A stretch of 64,000 nt of DNA, from NCBI GenBank assembly GCA_052117605.1, contig JBQKIT010000005.1, one strand, 5' to 3'. Made by a program: the position numbers and the translations under genes. Below are positions 52,780 through 61,870 of this stretch, piece after piece (position 1 is the stretch's first letter; each line of letters starts with the position of its first letter). The notes under the pieces were generated by a model. The model was not told where the DNA came from. It saw nothing but the letters and a program-made list of their open reading frames with translations, and did not search any database. Origin of the DNA: CAG-791 sp000431495 (GTDB lineage: Bacteria; Bacillota; Clostridia; Lachnospirales; Lachnospiraceae).

Positions 52780-53994
52780 ATGGGACTTTTACAGGTAGGA
52801 ATCGGTGCGGCATCGTCGGTACTTTCGGATCAGTGGAGAGAGTACTTCTACTGCACTTCTCTGAATGAGAAGACACTCGTTGTAAAGGGCGAGAAGCGCA
52901 GGCAGGCGCGCTCCCGCAACAACGGAAGTGACAATGTCATTACCGATGGTTCCATCATAGCGGTCAATGACGGACAGTGCATGATCATTGTGGAGCAGGG
53001 GAAGATTGTAGAAGTCTGCGCGGAGCCCGGTGAGTTTGTGTTTGACAGCAAGACCTCGCCTTCTCTGTTTACCGGCGGACTTTGGGAGGGAATTCAGAAT
53101 TCCTTCCAGACCTTTGGCAAGCGTGTGAGCTTCGGCGGAGACACCGCTGTGGATCAGAGAATCTATTACTTCAACACGAAGGAAATCATCGGAAACAAGT
53201 ATGGAACGGCCAATCCGGTACCGTTCCGCGTGGTCGATGCGAATATTGGTCTGGATGTCGACATTTCAATCACCTGCTTCGGTGAATATGCATACCGGAT
53301 TCAGGATCCGATTCTGTTCTATAAGAATATCTGCGGAAATATTGACGGAGCTTATACAAGAGACAAGATCGATTCCCAGCTGAAGTCGGAGCTTCTGACA
53401 GCACTTCAGCCTGCTTTTGCGGAGATTTCCGAGCAGGGAATCCGGTACAGCTCTGTTCCTGCACATGCGGATGACCTTGGAAAGGCACTGAATCATGTTC
53501 TGTCAGATTCCTGGGTTAAGACATACGGAATTACCATCTCAACCTTCGGCGTTTCCAGCATCAAGGCAAGCGAAGAAGACGAAAAGATGATCAAGGAGCT
53601 GCAGCGGAATGCGGTTTACCGGAATCCGAACATGGCGGCGGCAACGCTTACGGCGGCACAGGCACAGGCGATGCAGGATGCGGCAAAGAATGCGAACGGC
53701 GCAATGATGGGCTTTGCCGGAATGAACATGGCACAGCAGAGCGGCGGCATCAATGCAGGACAGCTCTATCAGATGGGGGCGCAGCAGGCAGCACCGCAGC
53801 AGGCTCCTCAGATGCAGGCAACTTCTGCAGGATGGACCTGCCCTTCCTGCGGACAGGCCGGAAATACCGGAAAGTTCTGCGGCAACTGCGGAAGTGCGAA
53901 GCCGGCGGCAAACGGCCCCTGGACCTGCCCTTCCTGCGGACAGGCCGGAAATACCGGAAAGTTCTGCAGCAACTGCGGACAGCCAAGAGCCTGA
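52780..53994 (+). CDS. SPFH-domain protein with twin zinc ribbons (YdjI-like)
   Basis: A 404-residue protein. Residues about 20-290 form an SPFH/band-7-like domain of the kind often labelled virion core protein-like (WREYFYCTSLNEKTLVVKG, then RIYYFNTKEIIGNKYGT and YGITISTFGVSSI); residues 300-345 are Ala/Gln/Met-rich; the C-terminus has two zinc ribbons, each with CPSCG and CGNCG or CSNCG. Bacillus YdjI has this architecture and is recruited to the membrane by YdjG and YdjH during envelope stress. Here a YdjG-like gene follows after 24 bases, supporting the same module, though no PspA gene is in the window. ATG 52780 follows AAGGGGG. Confidence 0.82.
   Translation: MGLLQVGIGAASSVLSDQWREYFYCTSLNEKTLVVKGEKRRQARSRNNGSDNVITDGSIIAVNDGQCMIIVEQGKIVEVCAEPGEFVFDSKTSPSLFTGGLWEGIQNSFQTFGKRVSFGGDTAVDQRIYYFNTKEIIGNKYGTANPVPFRVVDANIGLDVDISITCFGEYAYRIQDPILFYKNICGNIDGAYTRDKIDSQLKSELLTALQPAFAEISEQGIRYSSVPAHADDLGKALNHVLSDSWVKTYGITISTFGVSSIKASEEDEKMIKELQRNAVYRNPNMAAATLTAAQAQAMQDAAKNANGAMMGFAGMNMAQQSGGINAGQLYQMGAQQAAPQQAPQMQATSAGWTCPSCGQAGNTGKFCGNCGSAKPAANGPWTCPSCGQAGNTGKFCSNCGQPRA
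53833..53967 (+). repeat. Near-exact duplication of a zinc-ribbon coding segment
   Basis: Bases 53833-53880 and 53920-53967 are identical over 48 bases, and the next 11 bases match with one difference at the first position. The offset of 87 bases equals 29 codons, one zinc-ribbon unit plus linker. No third-position change separates the copies. Confidence 0.9.
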
Positions 53995-54018
53995 GAAGAG
54001 ACCTGGGAGGAAATGACT

Positions 54019-55401
54019 ATGGCACAGCAGGTAACAAATTACATTTGCCCGAATTGCGGAGGACCGATGCATTTTGACGCGGCAACCGGCAAGGTAAAGT
54101 GCGATTACTGTGACAGTACCTTCACCATCGAAGAAGTCAAGAAATCCTACGAAGAGAAGAATCAGAAGGCCAGAGAGGCGGCAAAGGAAGCGGCCGGCGA
54201 CACGGCAGGCCTCGGGGCAGAAGAGCTCGGGATCGAAGCGCCGAATGTGGAGACGGCGGCCGGAGAGGACTGGGGAAGCGACGCGTCGAAGCTTAAGGTG
54301 TACAACTGCGGAAATTGCGGCGCTCAGCTGATTACCGATGAAACCACCGCGGCGACCACTTGCCCGTACTGCGGCAATCCGACCATTATTCCCGGCCAGT
54401 TTTCTGCCGGGAGGAAGCCGGATTATGTGATTCCATTCGCCTGTGAGAAGGAGCAGGCGATGGAGAAGCTTCAGTCCTACTATAAGGGAAAGAAGCTTCT
54501 GCCGAAATCTTTTACCTCCGGGAATCATCTGGAGGAGATCAAGGGCGTCTATGTCCCGTACTGGCTGTTCAGCGGAAGCGTGGACGCGGATATGACTTTT
54601 GAGTGCGGGAAGAGTACCACAACCCGTGAGGGGGATTTTGACGTCACAAGAACGAAGCTGTATCGGGTACGCAGGGCCGGAACCATGAAATTCGAGAAGA
54701 TCCCGTGCGACGCTTCGACCAGCATGCCGGATGATCTGATGGATTCGGTTGAGCCGTATCATTACGACAGTCTTCGCAAATTTGAACTGGAATATCTTCC
54801 CGGATATCTTGCGAACAAATATGACGTAGAGCAGAAGACGCTGCAGAAGAAGGCGGATGAGCGGGCGGTTGCAACGGCCTGTGATGAACTTCGTGACAGT
54901 ATCTCCGGCTATGACAGCGTGACAGAGCAGGGGAGAAGTGCCAAAATCCGTCGTGGAAAGACGGACTATGCGCTGATGCCGGTATGGCTTCTTTATACGA
55001 AATGGAACGATCAGGATTTTCTGTTCGCCATGAATGGACAGACACAGAAGATGACGGGAAACCTTCCGGTTGCGCCAGGAAAGGCGGTGGCCTGGTTTGC
55101 CGGGGTGAGTGCAGCGGTTTTTGCTTTTCTGGCGGCGGTAATGATGCTGTTTGTGGATTCTGAGAATCCGACGGGATCCCTGGCGGTTTCTCTGGTGATG
55201 GCACTGGTTGTGGGCGCAATTACGCTTGGCGTTATGTACAGCCAGATGAAGCCGGTTGCACAGGCAACACGGGCGGCGCAGTATCTGAAGCAGGATCAAT
55301 CGGAAATCCGTGTGCGGCAGGATGATTATATCCGCACGGTGGAGACCAGAACGCCGGTGAAGCGTGAGGAGCCCGGGAAGGCTTCCGGAGGAAAGAAATG
55401 A
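54019..55401 (+). CDS. Zinc-ribbon membrane protein (YdjG-like)
   Basis: A 460-residue protein with two N-terminal zinc ribbons (CPNCGG then CDYCD near residues 10-33, and CGNCGA then CPYCG near 98-120) separated by a charged helical segment. A globular region follows with GVYVPYWLFSG, and a pair of membrane helices near 355-405 (AVAWFAGVSAAVFAFLAAVMMLF and LAVSLVMALVVGAITLGVMY). Bacillus YdjG has twin zinc ribbons and a membrane region and recruits the SPFH protein YdjI; the neighbour upstream is YdjI-like. The ATG at 54019 is preferred over 54013 because GGGAGGA is then eight bases away. A strong terminator follows. Confidence 0.78.
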   Translation: MAQQVTNYICPNCGGPMHFDAATGKVKCDYCDSTFTIEEVKKSYEEKNQKAREAAKEAAGDTAGLGAEELGIEAPNVETAAGEDWGSDASKLKVYNCGNCGAQLITDETTAATTCPYCGNPTIIPGQFSAGRKPDYVIPFACEKEQAMEKLQSYYKGKKLLPKSFTSGNHLEEIKGVYVPYWLFSGSVDADMTFECGKSTTTREGDFDVTRTKLYRVRRAGTMKFEKIPCDASTSMPDDLMDSVEPYHYDSLRKFELEYLPGYLANKYDVEQKTLQKKADERAVATACDELRDSISGYDSVTEQGRSAKIRRGKTDYALMPVWLLYTKWNDQDFLFAMNGQTQKMTGNLPVAPGKAVAWFAGVSAAVFAFLAAVMMLFVDSENPTGSLAVSLVMALVVGAITLGVMYSQMKPVAQATRAAQYLKQDQSEIRVRQDDYIRTVETRTPVKREEPGKASGGKK

Positions 55402-55469
55402 GTCTGGTCCGGCAACAGAGGAAACACGCCGAACCGAACATACTTTCGAAAAAAGTGGACGAAATCGGG

Positions 55470-55504
55470 AAACTGCGGTACAGTGATGGTACCGCAGTTT
55501 TTTT
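55470..55504 (+). terminator. Terminator after the YdjG-like gene
   Basis: AAACTGCGGTAC pairs perfectly with GTACCGCAGTTT (12 bp, 7-base loop), continued by TTTT. It separates the zinc-ribbon pair from uvrB. Confidence 0.92.
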
Positions 55505-55574
55505 GGTACGTTGCGGCTTCACTGCGGCGTTCTGCCTGCAGGGAACGAATGGAGGTCTGGAAGGAAGGAGTAGT

Positions 55575-57569
55575 ATGGATCATTTTGTTCTTCATTCAGA
55601 ATTTCAGCCGATGGGAGATCAGCCGCAGGCGATTCAGGATCTTGTGAAGGGATTCCGCGAGGGAAACCAGTTCGAGACGCTCCTTGGCGTTACGGGCTCC
55701 GGCAAGACTTTTACCATGGCCAATGTGATCCAGGCGCTGAATAAGCCCACCCTGATCATTTCGCACAATAAGACTCTGGCAGGACAGCTCTATGGAGAAA
55801 TGAAGGAGTTTTTCCCGGAAAATGCCGTGGAATATTTTGTTTCCTACTATGATTACTATCAGCCGGAGGCGTATGTGCCGCAGACAGATACCTATATCGC
55901 GAAGGATTCTGCCATCAATGACGAAATTGACAAGCTGCGTCTCTCGGCGACGGCCTCTCTTTCAGAACGGCGGGATGTTATTGTGGTTGCCAGCGTATCC
56001 TGTATTTACGGCCTGGGTTCTCCGGATGAATTTAAAGGAATGTCGATTTCGCTTCGACCGGGCATGCAGAAGGACCGGGACGATGTGATTCGTGATCTGA
56101 TTGCCATCCAGTATAAGCGAAATGATCAGAGTCTGGAGAGATGTAATTTCCGTGTGCGGGGAGATACCATTGAGATCTATCCGGCGCAGGGAAGTGAGTA
56201 TTTGATCCGGGTGGAGTTTTTCGGTGACGAAATTGACCGGATCTGTGAGGTGGAGCTCATAAACGGGCGTGTGCACGCGAGTCTGGAGCACGTCATGATC
56301 TATCCGGCTTCGCACTATGTCGTTCCGCAGGAGAAGATCAATCTTGCCTGTGAGAACATTGAGAAGGAACTGGAGGAACGGGTTCGTTATTTCAAGGGAG
56401 AGGACAAGCTGATTGAGGCGCAGCGTATCTCCGAGCGGACGAATTTCGACATCGAGATGATGCGGGAGACCGGCTTCTGTTCCGGTATTGAGAACTATTC
56501 CAGACATTTGAATTTCATGCCGCCGGGAGCGGAGCCGCTGACGCTGATGGACTTCTTCCCGGAGGACTATCTGATTATTGTGGATGAGTCGCATATGACG
56601 ATTCCTCAGATCGGTGCCATGTATCACGGGGACCGAAGCCGGAAGACGACCCTTGTGGATTACGGGTTCCGGCTCCCATCGGCACTGGATAACCGGCCGT
56701 TGAATTTTGAGGAATTTGAGCAGAAGATTGACCAGATGCTGTTCTGCTCGGCAACGCCGGGGAAATACGAGGAGGAGCATGAGCTCCTTCGCACAGAGCA
56801 GGTGATCCGGCCGACCGGTCTTTTGGATCCGGAGATTGATGTGCGGCCGGTGGAGGGCCAGATTGACGATCTAATCGGAGAAATCCGCAGGGAGGTCGAG
56901 AAGAAGAATAAGGTTCTGGTGACCACCCTGACCAAGAAGATGGCCGAGGACCTGACGGATTATCTGGCAGAAGCTGGAATCCGGGTGAGGTATCTGCATT
57001 CTGATATCGACACACTGGAACGCTCGGAGATCATCCGGGATATGAGACTGGATGTGTTTGATGTTCTGGTAGGAATCAACCTGCTGCGCGAAGGTCTGGA
57101 TATTCCGGAAATCTCTTTGGTTGCCATTCTGGATGCGGATAAGGATGGCTTTCTCCGATCGGAAACCTCACTGGTTCAGACGATTGGCCGCGCGGCCAGA
57201 AATGCGGACGGACATGTTGTGATGTACGCGGATACCATCACAGATTCCATGAAGAAGGCGATCGACGAGACGAAACGAAGGCGGGCAATTCAGGAGGCCT
57301 ACAACAAGGAGCATGGGATTACACCGCAGACCATCCGAAAAGCGGTCCGCGATCTGATTGCGATCTCGAAGGAAGTGACACAGGAAGAAGTGAGATTCCA
57401 GAAGGATCCGGAATCGATGTCAGCATCGGAACTGGAGGAGCTGATCCGCAAGACGGAGAAGCAGATGAGAAAGGCAGCTGCGGATCTGAACTTCGAGGCA
57501 GCTGCAGCGCTCCGTGATCAGATGACAGAGCTTAAGAAGCATTTGCTTGAGCTGACAGGTGGTAAATAA
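55575..57569 (+). CDS. uvrB: Excinuclease ABC subunit B
   Basis: The damage-verification helicase of nucleotide excision repair, 664 residues. Walker A GVTGSGKT near residue 41, the beta-hairpin region YYDYYQPEAYVPQTDTYI near 93-110, DESH near 338, motif VI QTIGRAARN, and the C-terminal UVR domain (LEELIRKTEKQMRKAAADLNFEAAAALRDQM) that contacts UvrC. The start at 55575 follows GGAAGGAG. It is followed 19 bases later by uvrA, and the two are almost certainly one transcript. No LexA/DinR box (GAAC-N4-GTTC) is clear upstream. Confidence 0.97.
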   Translation: MDHFVLHSEFQPMGDQPQAIQDLVKGFREGNQFETLLGVTGSGKTFTMANVIQALNKPTLIISHNKTLAGQLYGEMKEFFPENAVEYFVSYYDYYQPEAYVPQTDTYIAKDSAINDEIDKLRLSATASLSERRDVIVVASVSCIYGLGSPDEFKGMSISLRPGMQKDRDDVIRDLIAIQYKRNDQSLERCNFRVRGDTIEIYPAQGSEYLIRVEFFGDEIDRICEVELINGRVHASLEHVMIYPASHYVVPQEKINLACENIEKELEERVRYFKGEDKLIEAQRISERTNFDIEMMRETGFCSGIENYSRHLNFMPPGAEPLTLMDFFPEDYLIIVDESHMTIPQIGAMYHGDRSRKTTLVDYGFRLPSALDNRPLNFEEFEQKIDQMLFCSATPGKYEEEHELLRTEQVIRPTGLLDPEIDVRPVEGQIDDLIGEIRREVEKKNKVLVTTLTKKMAEDLTDYLAEAGIRVRYLHSDIDTLERSEIIRDMRLDVFDVLVGINLLREGLDIPEISLVAILDADKDGFLRSETSLVQTIGRAARNADGHVVMYADTITDSMKKAIDETKRRRAIQEAYNKEHGITPQTIRKAVRDLIAISKEVTQEEVRFQKDPESMSASELEELIRKTEKQMRKAAADLNFEAAAALRDQMTELKKHLLELTGGK

Positions 57570-57588
57570 GGAAGGACATATAAGACCT

Positions 57589-60564
57589 ATGGCAGTAAAG
57601 ATGAAGAAACCTGACTACTGGCCTGCCCTGAAGGAGGCAGAGGTTCTTGCGCAGGGACAGAAGAAGCGGGATGAGAAGCGGCGAAGCCTGATTCATAAGG
57701 AAGACTGCATCCGGATTATGGGGGCCAGGGAGCATAATCTGAAGAACATCGATGTCACCATTCCGAGAAACGAGCTGGTGGTTCTGACCGGACTTTCCGG
57801 ATCCGGAAAGTCCAGTCTTGCCTTTGATACCATTTATGCCGAGGGGCAGAGACGCTATATGGAGTCTCTGTCTTCTTATGCAAGGCAGTTCCTCGGACAG
57901 ATGGAGAAGCCGGATGTGGATCAGATTGAGGGACTCTCACCGGCAATTTCCATTGATCAGAAATCGACAAACCGGAACCCCCGATCAACCGTGGGAACGG
58001 TGACGGAGATCTATGATTATTTTCGTCTTCTGTATGCGAGAATCGGCATCCCTCATTGTCCGGAGTGCGGCCGGGTGATTGAGAAGCAGACGGTAGATCA
58101 GATGGTGGACCGTGTCCGGCTTCTTCCGGAAGGGACGAAGATTCTGGTGCTCTCCCCGGTGGTGCGGGGGAAGAAGGGACGTCATGAAAAGGTCCTGGAA
58201 AGAGCAAGAAGAGCAGGTTATGTACGCGTTCGTGTGGATGGGAATCCGTATGACCTCACTGAGGAGGAAATTGAGCTTGATAAGAACATCAAGCACAGCA
58301 TTGAGATTATTGTAGATCGTCTTGTGGTTCGGGAAGGGATGGACCGACGCCTTGCGGACTCCCTGGAGAATGCGCTGGAGCTTGCGGAAGGGCTGGCACA
58401 GATTCAGGTGGTGGGAGGAGAACTGATACAGTTCTCTCAGAATTTTGCATGCCCGGACTGCGGTATCAGTATTCCGGAGATTGAACCGAGAAGCTTTTCT
58501 TTCAATAATCCGTTTGGCGCCTGCCCGAGCTGTGCCGGAATCGGATACAAGATGGAATTTGATCCGGAGCTGATGCTTCCGGATAAAAGCAAGTCAATCA
58601 ATGACGGAGCCATTGCGGTGCTTGGGTGGCAGAGCTGTATGAAAGACGGAAGCTGGACCAACGCGACATTGGTGGGCCTTGCCAGGAAGTTTGGCTTCAG
58701 CCTGGACACCCCGTGGAAGGATCTCCCGGAAAAGGCAAAAGACATCCTGCTGAACGGTTCCCCGGAGGAGTTTGAAATTCAGTATAAGAGCCAGTCCAGT
58801 GTCAGCAAGGTGGCGTACCGCATCACCTTTGAGGGGCTGATGGAGAATACTTACCGCCGTTACAAGGAGACAGGTGAGCGGATGCGTCAGGAATATGAGC
58901 AGTTTATGCGCATCAGCCCCTGTAAGGTTTGCGGCGGAAAGCGGCTGAAGAAGGAATCTCTGGCTGTGACGGTGGGGGGACGGAATATTTACGATGTGAC
59001 CTGTCTGTCCGTACGGAATCTTCTGAGCTTTGTGAAGGATCTTGAGCTTACGCCGCAGCAGCAGATGATCGGAGAGCAGATTCTGAAGGAAATCCGAAGC
59101 AGAGTTTCATTTCTGAGCAATGTAGGTCTGGATTACCTGTCTCTTTCCCGGGCAACGGCAACCTTGTCCGGAGGAGAAGCGCAGAGAATCCGTCTGGCCA
59201 CGCAAATCGGATCCGGACTGGTCGGAGTCTGCTATATCCTGGATGAGCCATCGATCGGACTTCATCAGCGCGACAACGACAAGCTTCTGAGAACGCTCAA
59301 GAGTCTGAGAGATATGTGGAATACCGTCATTGTCGTGGAGCATGATGAGGATACCATGCGGGCAGCCGATTATATCGTGGATATCGGTCCGGGGGCGGGA
59401 TCACACGGAGGTGAGGTGGTCGCTTGCGGAACTGCGGAAGAGATCATGAGCAATCCGGATTCCCTTACCGGCCAGTATCTGGCGGGAAAACGGTATATTC
59501 CGGTCCCTGCGGTGAGACGTAAGCCTTCCGGATGGCTTACGGTGCGCGGCGCAGCCATGAACAATCTGAAGCACATTGATGTGAAGATTCCGCTGGGCGT
59601 TCTGTGCCTTGTGACCGGCGTTTCCGGCTCCGGAAAGAGCTCGCTGGTGAATGAGATTCTTTACAATCAGCTGGCAAGAGATCTGAACCGGGCGAGAACC
59701 ATTGCGGGACCTCATGATGGCATTGATGGTGAGGAACAGCTGGACAAGGTGATCAACATCGACCAGTCTCCGATCGGAAGAACGCCCAGGTCGAATCCGG
59801 CAACCTATACCGGCGTTTTTGATATCATCCGGGATCTCTTTGCCGGAACGCCGGATGCAAAGGCAAAGGGTTATTCCAAGGGAAGGTTTTCTTTCAATGT
59901 AAAGGGCGGCCGATGCGAAGCCTGCTCCGGCGACGGAATCATTAAGATTGAGATGCATTTTCTTCCGGATGTCTATGTTCCGTGTGAGGTTTGCGGCGGA
60001 AAGCGGTACAACCGCGAGACACTGGATGTGAAGTACAAAGGAAAGAGCATTTACGATGTGCTGGACATGACCATTGAGGAGGCAGTGGGCTTTTTTGCAA
60101 ATGTGCCTGCTGTCAGAGACAAAATCCAGACCCTGTACGATGTGGGACTTGGTTACGTGAAGCTTGGCCAGCCGAGTACCGAGCTTTCAGGGGGAGAGGC
60201 ACAGCGAATCAAGCTGGCGGCGGAGCTTTCCCGAAGATCCACGGGAAAGACTATTTACATCCTGGATGAGCCCACAACCGGCCTGCATTTTGAGGATGTC
60301 CGCAAGCTGACGCAGATCCTTCAGAAGCTGGTAGAGGGGGGAAACAGCGTTGTGGTCATCGAACATAATCTGGATGTTATAAAGACGGCGGATTATATCA
60401 TTGATATGGGACCGGAAGGAGGAGACGGCGGAGGAACTGTCGTTGCCTGCGGGACTCCGGAGGAAATTGCAAAAGCACACTGGTCCTATACCGGCTATTA
60501 TGTCAACAAGATGCTGGAACAGGGGAAAAGGGCAGAGACAGGAGAAAACGAAGCTTCGAAGTGA
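57589..60564 (+). CDS. uvrA: Excinuclease ABC subunit A
   Basis: The damage-recognition ATPase of nucleotide excision repair, 991 residues. Two ABC modules are present: first Walker A GLSGSGKSSLAFDT, second GVSGSGKSSLVNEIL; signatures LSGGEAQRI occur in both halves; zinc-binding cysteines are in CPECG, CPDCG with CPSCAG, and CEACSGDG with CEVCGGKR. It is about 45 residues longer at the N-terminus than most UvrA proteins, which begin near IRIMGAREHNLKNI; the extra stretch is Lys/Arg-rich. The ATG at 57589 lies 12 bases after AAGGAAGGA, a long spacing; a GTG at 57559 overlaps uvrB and is less likely. Confidence 0.96.
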   Translation: MAVKMKKPDYWPALKEAEVLAQGQKKRDEKRRSLIHKEDCIRIMGAREHNLKNIDVTIPRNELVVLTGLSGSGKSSLAFDTIYAEGQRRYMESLSSYARQFLGQMEKPDVDQIEGLSPAISIDQKSTNRNPRSTVGTVTEIYDYFRLLYARIGIPHCPECGRVIEKQTVDQMVDRVRLLPEGTKILVLSPVVRGKKGRHEKVLERARRAGYVRVRVDGNPYDLTEEEIELDKNIKHSIEIIVDRLVVREGMDRRLADSLENALELAEGLAQIQVVGGELIQFSQNFACPDCGISIPEIEPRSFSFNNPFGACPSCAGIGYKMEFDPELMLPDKSKSINDGAIAVLGWQSCMKDGSWTNATLVGLARKFGFSLDTPWKDLPEKAKDILLNGSPEEFEIQYKSQSSVSKVAYRITFEGLMENTYRRYKETGERMRQEYEQFMRISPCKVCGGKRLKKESLAVTVGGRNIYDVTCLSVRNLLSFVKDLELTPQQQMIGEQILKEIRSRVSFLSNVGLDYLSLSRATATLSGGEAQRIRLATQIGSGLVGVCYILDEPSIGLHQRDNDKLLRTLKSLRDMWNTVIVVEHDEDTMRAADYIVDIGPGAGSHGGEVVACGTAEEIMSNPDSLTGQYLAGKRYIPVPAVRRKPSGWLTVRGAAMNNLKHIDVKIPLGVLCLVTGVSGSGKSSLVNEILYNQLARDLNRARTIAGPHDGIDGEEQLDKVINIDQSPIGRTPRSNPATYTGVFDIIRDLFAGTPDAKAKGYSKGRFSFNVKGGRCEACSGDGIIKIEMHFLPDVYVPCEVCGGKRYNRETLDVKYKGKSIYDVLDMTIEEAVGFFANVPAVRDKIQTLYDVGLGYVKLGQPSTELSGGEAQRIKLAAELSRRSTGKTIYILDEPTTGLHFEDVRKLTQILQKLVEGGNSVVVIEHNLDVIKTADYIIDMGPEGGDGGGTVVACGTPEEIAKAHWSYTGYYVNKMLEQGKRAETGENEASK

Positions 60565-60583
60565 AAAAACACACACAAGGGCT

Positions 60584-60612
60584 TTGAAAACTGCATGTTC
60601 GTAGTCTATACT
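60584..60612 (+). promoter_or_regulatory. Promoter of mreB
   Basis: TTGAAA at 60584-60589 and TATACT at 60607-60612 with a 17-base spacer, 20 bases after the uvrA stop. It leaves a leader of about 145 bases before mreB. Confidence 0.75.
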
Positions 60613-60613
60613 T

Positions 60614-60640
60614 AGGAAGTGCTGGCGGACAGCACTTCCT
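60614..60640. other. Inverted repeat at the mreB transcription start
   Basis: AGGAAGTGCT and AGCACTTCCT form a perfect 10-base inverted repeat with a 7-base spacer. It starts two bases after the -10 box, so it covers the expected transcription start. It may be an operator for mreB or a terminator of uvrA (TTGTTG follows, a weak T-run). Confidence 0.55.
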
Positions 60641-60764
60641 TTGTTGTACCCAGGGGTTCACGCTGACCGGGACAGAAAGGCACAGGACAAGACAACTGAC
60701 GAAGCAGGACGATAGCTTCGAGATAATACAGATTACAGGAAAGAAACAGACAGAGGTTTATTGC

Positions 60765-61769
60765 ATGGCACTGCAGCATTCAGATATTGGAATTGATCTG
60801 GGCACCGCGAGCGTTCTGGTGTACATTCGGGGACGCGGCGTTGTTCTGAAGGAGCCTTCGGTTGTGGCATTCGACCGCGACACAAATAAAATCAAGGCAA
60901 TTGGCGAAGATGCACGCCTGATGCTGGGACGTACGCCCGGCAACATTGTGGCAGTCCGCCCGCTCCGCCAGGGAGTTATTTCGGACTATACTGTCACGGA
61001 GAAGATGATGAAGTATTTCATCCAGAAGGCCGTCGGAAAGCGGACCTTCCGAAAGCCGAGAATCGCGGTCTGTGTACCAAGCCAGGTGACAGAGGTCGAG
61101 AAAAAGGCAGTAGAGGATGCAACCTTCCAGGCGGGAGCCCGTGAGGTATACATTATTGAGGAGCCGATTGCGGCGGCGATCGGTGCAGGAATTGATATCT
61201 CCAAGCCTTGTGGAAACATGGTTGTGGATATCGGCGGCGGAACAACGGATATTGCGGTGATTTCCCTCGGGGGAACTGTTGTCAGTACGTCCATCAAGAT
61301 TGCGGGAGATGATTTTGACGATGCCCTGGTTCGCTACATGCGCAAGAAATACAACCTTCTGGTAGGCGAGCGTACGGCAGAGGATATCAAGATCAAGATC
61401 GGCAGCTGCTTCCCGTCTGCAGAGGAGGATTACATCGAGGTTCGCGGACGAAATCTTGTGACCGGCCTTCCGAGAACCATCAAGGTGTCCTCCGGAGAGA
61501 CGGAGGAAGCTCTGAAGGAGTCCACCAATCAGATTGTGGAGGCAATTCACAGTGTTCTGGAGAAGACGCCCCCGGAGCTTGCGGCGGATATCGCTGATCG
61601 CGGAATCGTTCTGACAGGCGGCGGATCCCTTCTCAATGGTCTGGAGGATCTGATTACCAGCAAGACCGGAATCAGTGCAGTTACCGCAGAGGACCCGATG
61701 ACTGCAGTAGCAATCGGTACCGGCAAGTATGTAGAATTTATCGCAGGAGAGAGCACCATCGAATCGTAA
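60765..61769 (+). CDS. mreB: Rod shape-determining protein MreB
   Basis: The actin-like cytoskeletal protein that guides lateral cell-wall synthesis, 334 residues. Actin-fold motifs are DIGIDLGTASVLVYIRG (phosphate 1), VVDIGGGTTDIAVISLGG (phosphate 2), and ADRGIVLTGGGSLLNGLEDLI (adenosine). Length and sequence fit MreB or its paralog Mbl. mreC and mreD do not follow; the next gene is recD2, so this copy is separate from an mreBCD operon. It has its own promoter with a 150-base leader and a strong terminator. Cells of this organism are therefore expected to be rod-shaped or elongated. Confidence 0.93.
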   Translation: MALQHSDIGIDLGTASVLVYIRGRGVVLKEPSVVAFDRDTNKIKAIGEDARLMLGRTPGNIVAVRPLRQGVISDYTVTEKMMKYFIQKAVGKRTFRKPRIAVCVPSQVTEVEKKAVEDATFQAGAREVYIIEEPIAAAIGAGIDISKPCGNMVVDIGGGTTDIAVISLGGTVVSTSIKIAGDDFDDALVRYMRKKYNLLVGERTAEDIKIKIGSCFPSAEEDYIEVRGRNLVTGLPRTIKVSSGETEEALKESTNQIVEAIHSVLEKTPPELAADIADRGIVLTGGGSLLNGLEDLITSKTGISAVTAEDPMTAVAIGTGKYVEFIAGESTIES

Positions 61770-61781
61770 CCTGCAAACGCT

Positions 61782-61814
61782 GCCGGGCGGAGTAATCCGC
61801 CCGGCTTCTTTTCT
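61782..61814 (+). terminator. Terminator after mreB
   Basis: GCCGGGCGG and CCGCCCGGC form a perfect 9-bp stem around AGTAAT, followed by TTCTTTTCT. Confidence 0.9.
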
Positions 61815-61870
61815 CTGTTCTTCTTATGCAGCCTGACACAGGATGCTCTTTCCAATGGATTTCCGGTGAA

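Noticed and set aside
53539..55299. A 586-residue open frame on the minus strand
   Set aside because: It runs antisense to the SPFH and zinc-ribbon genes and its repeated segment is just the reverse of the duplicated ribbon.
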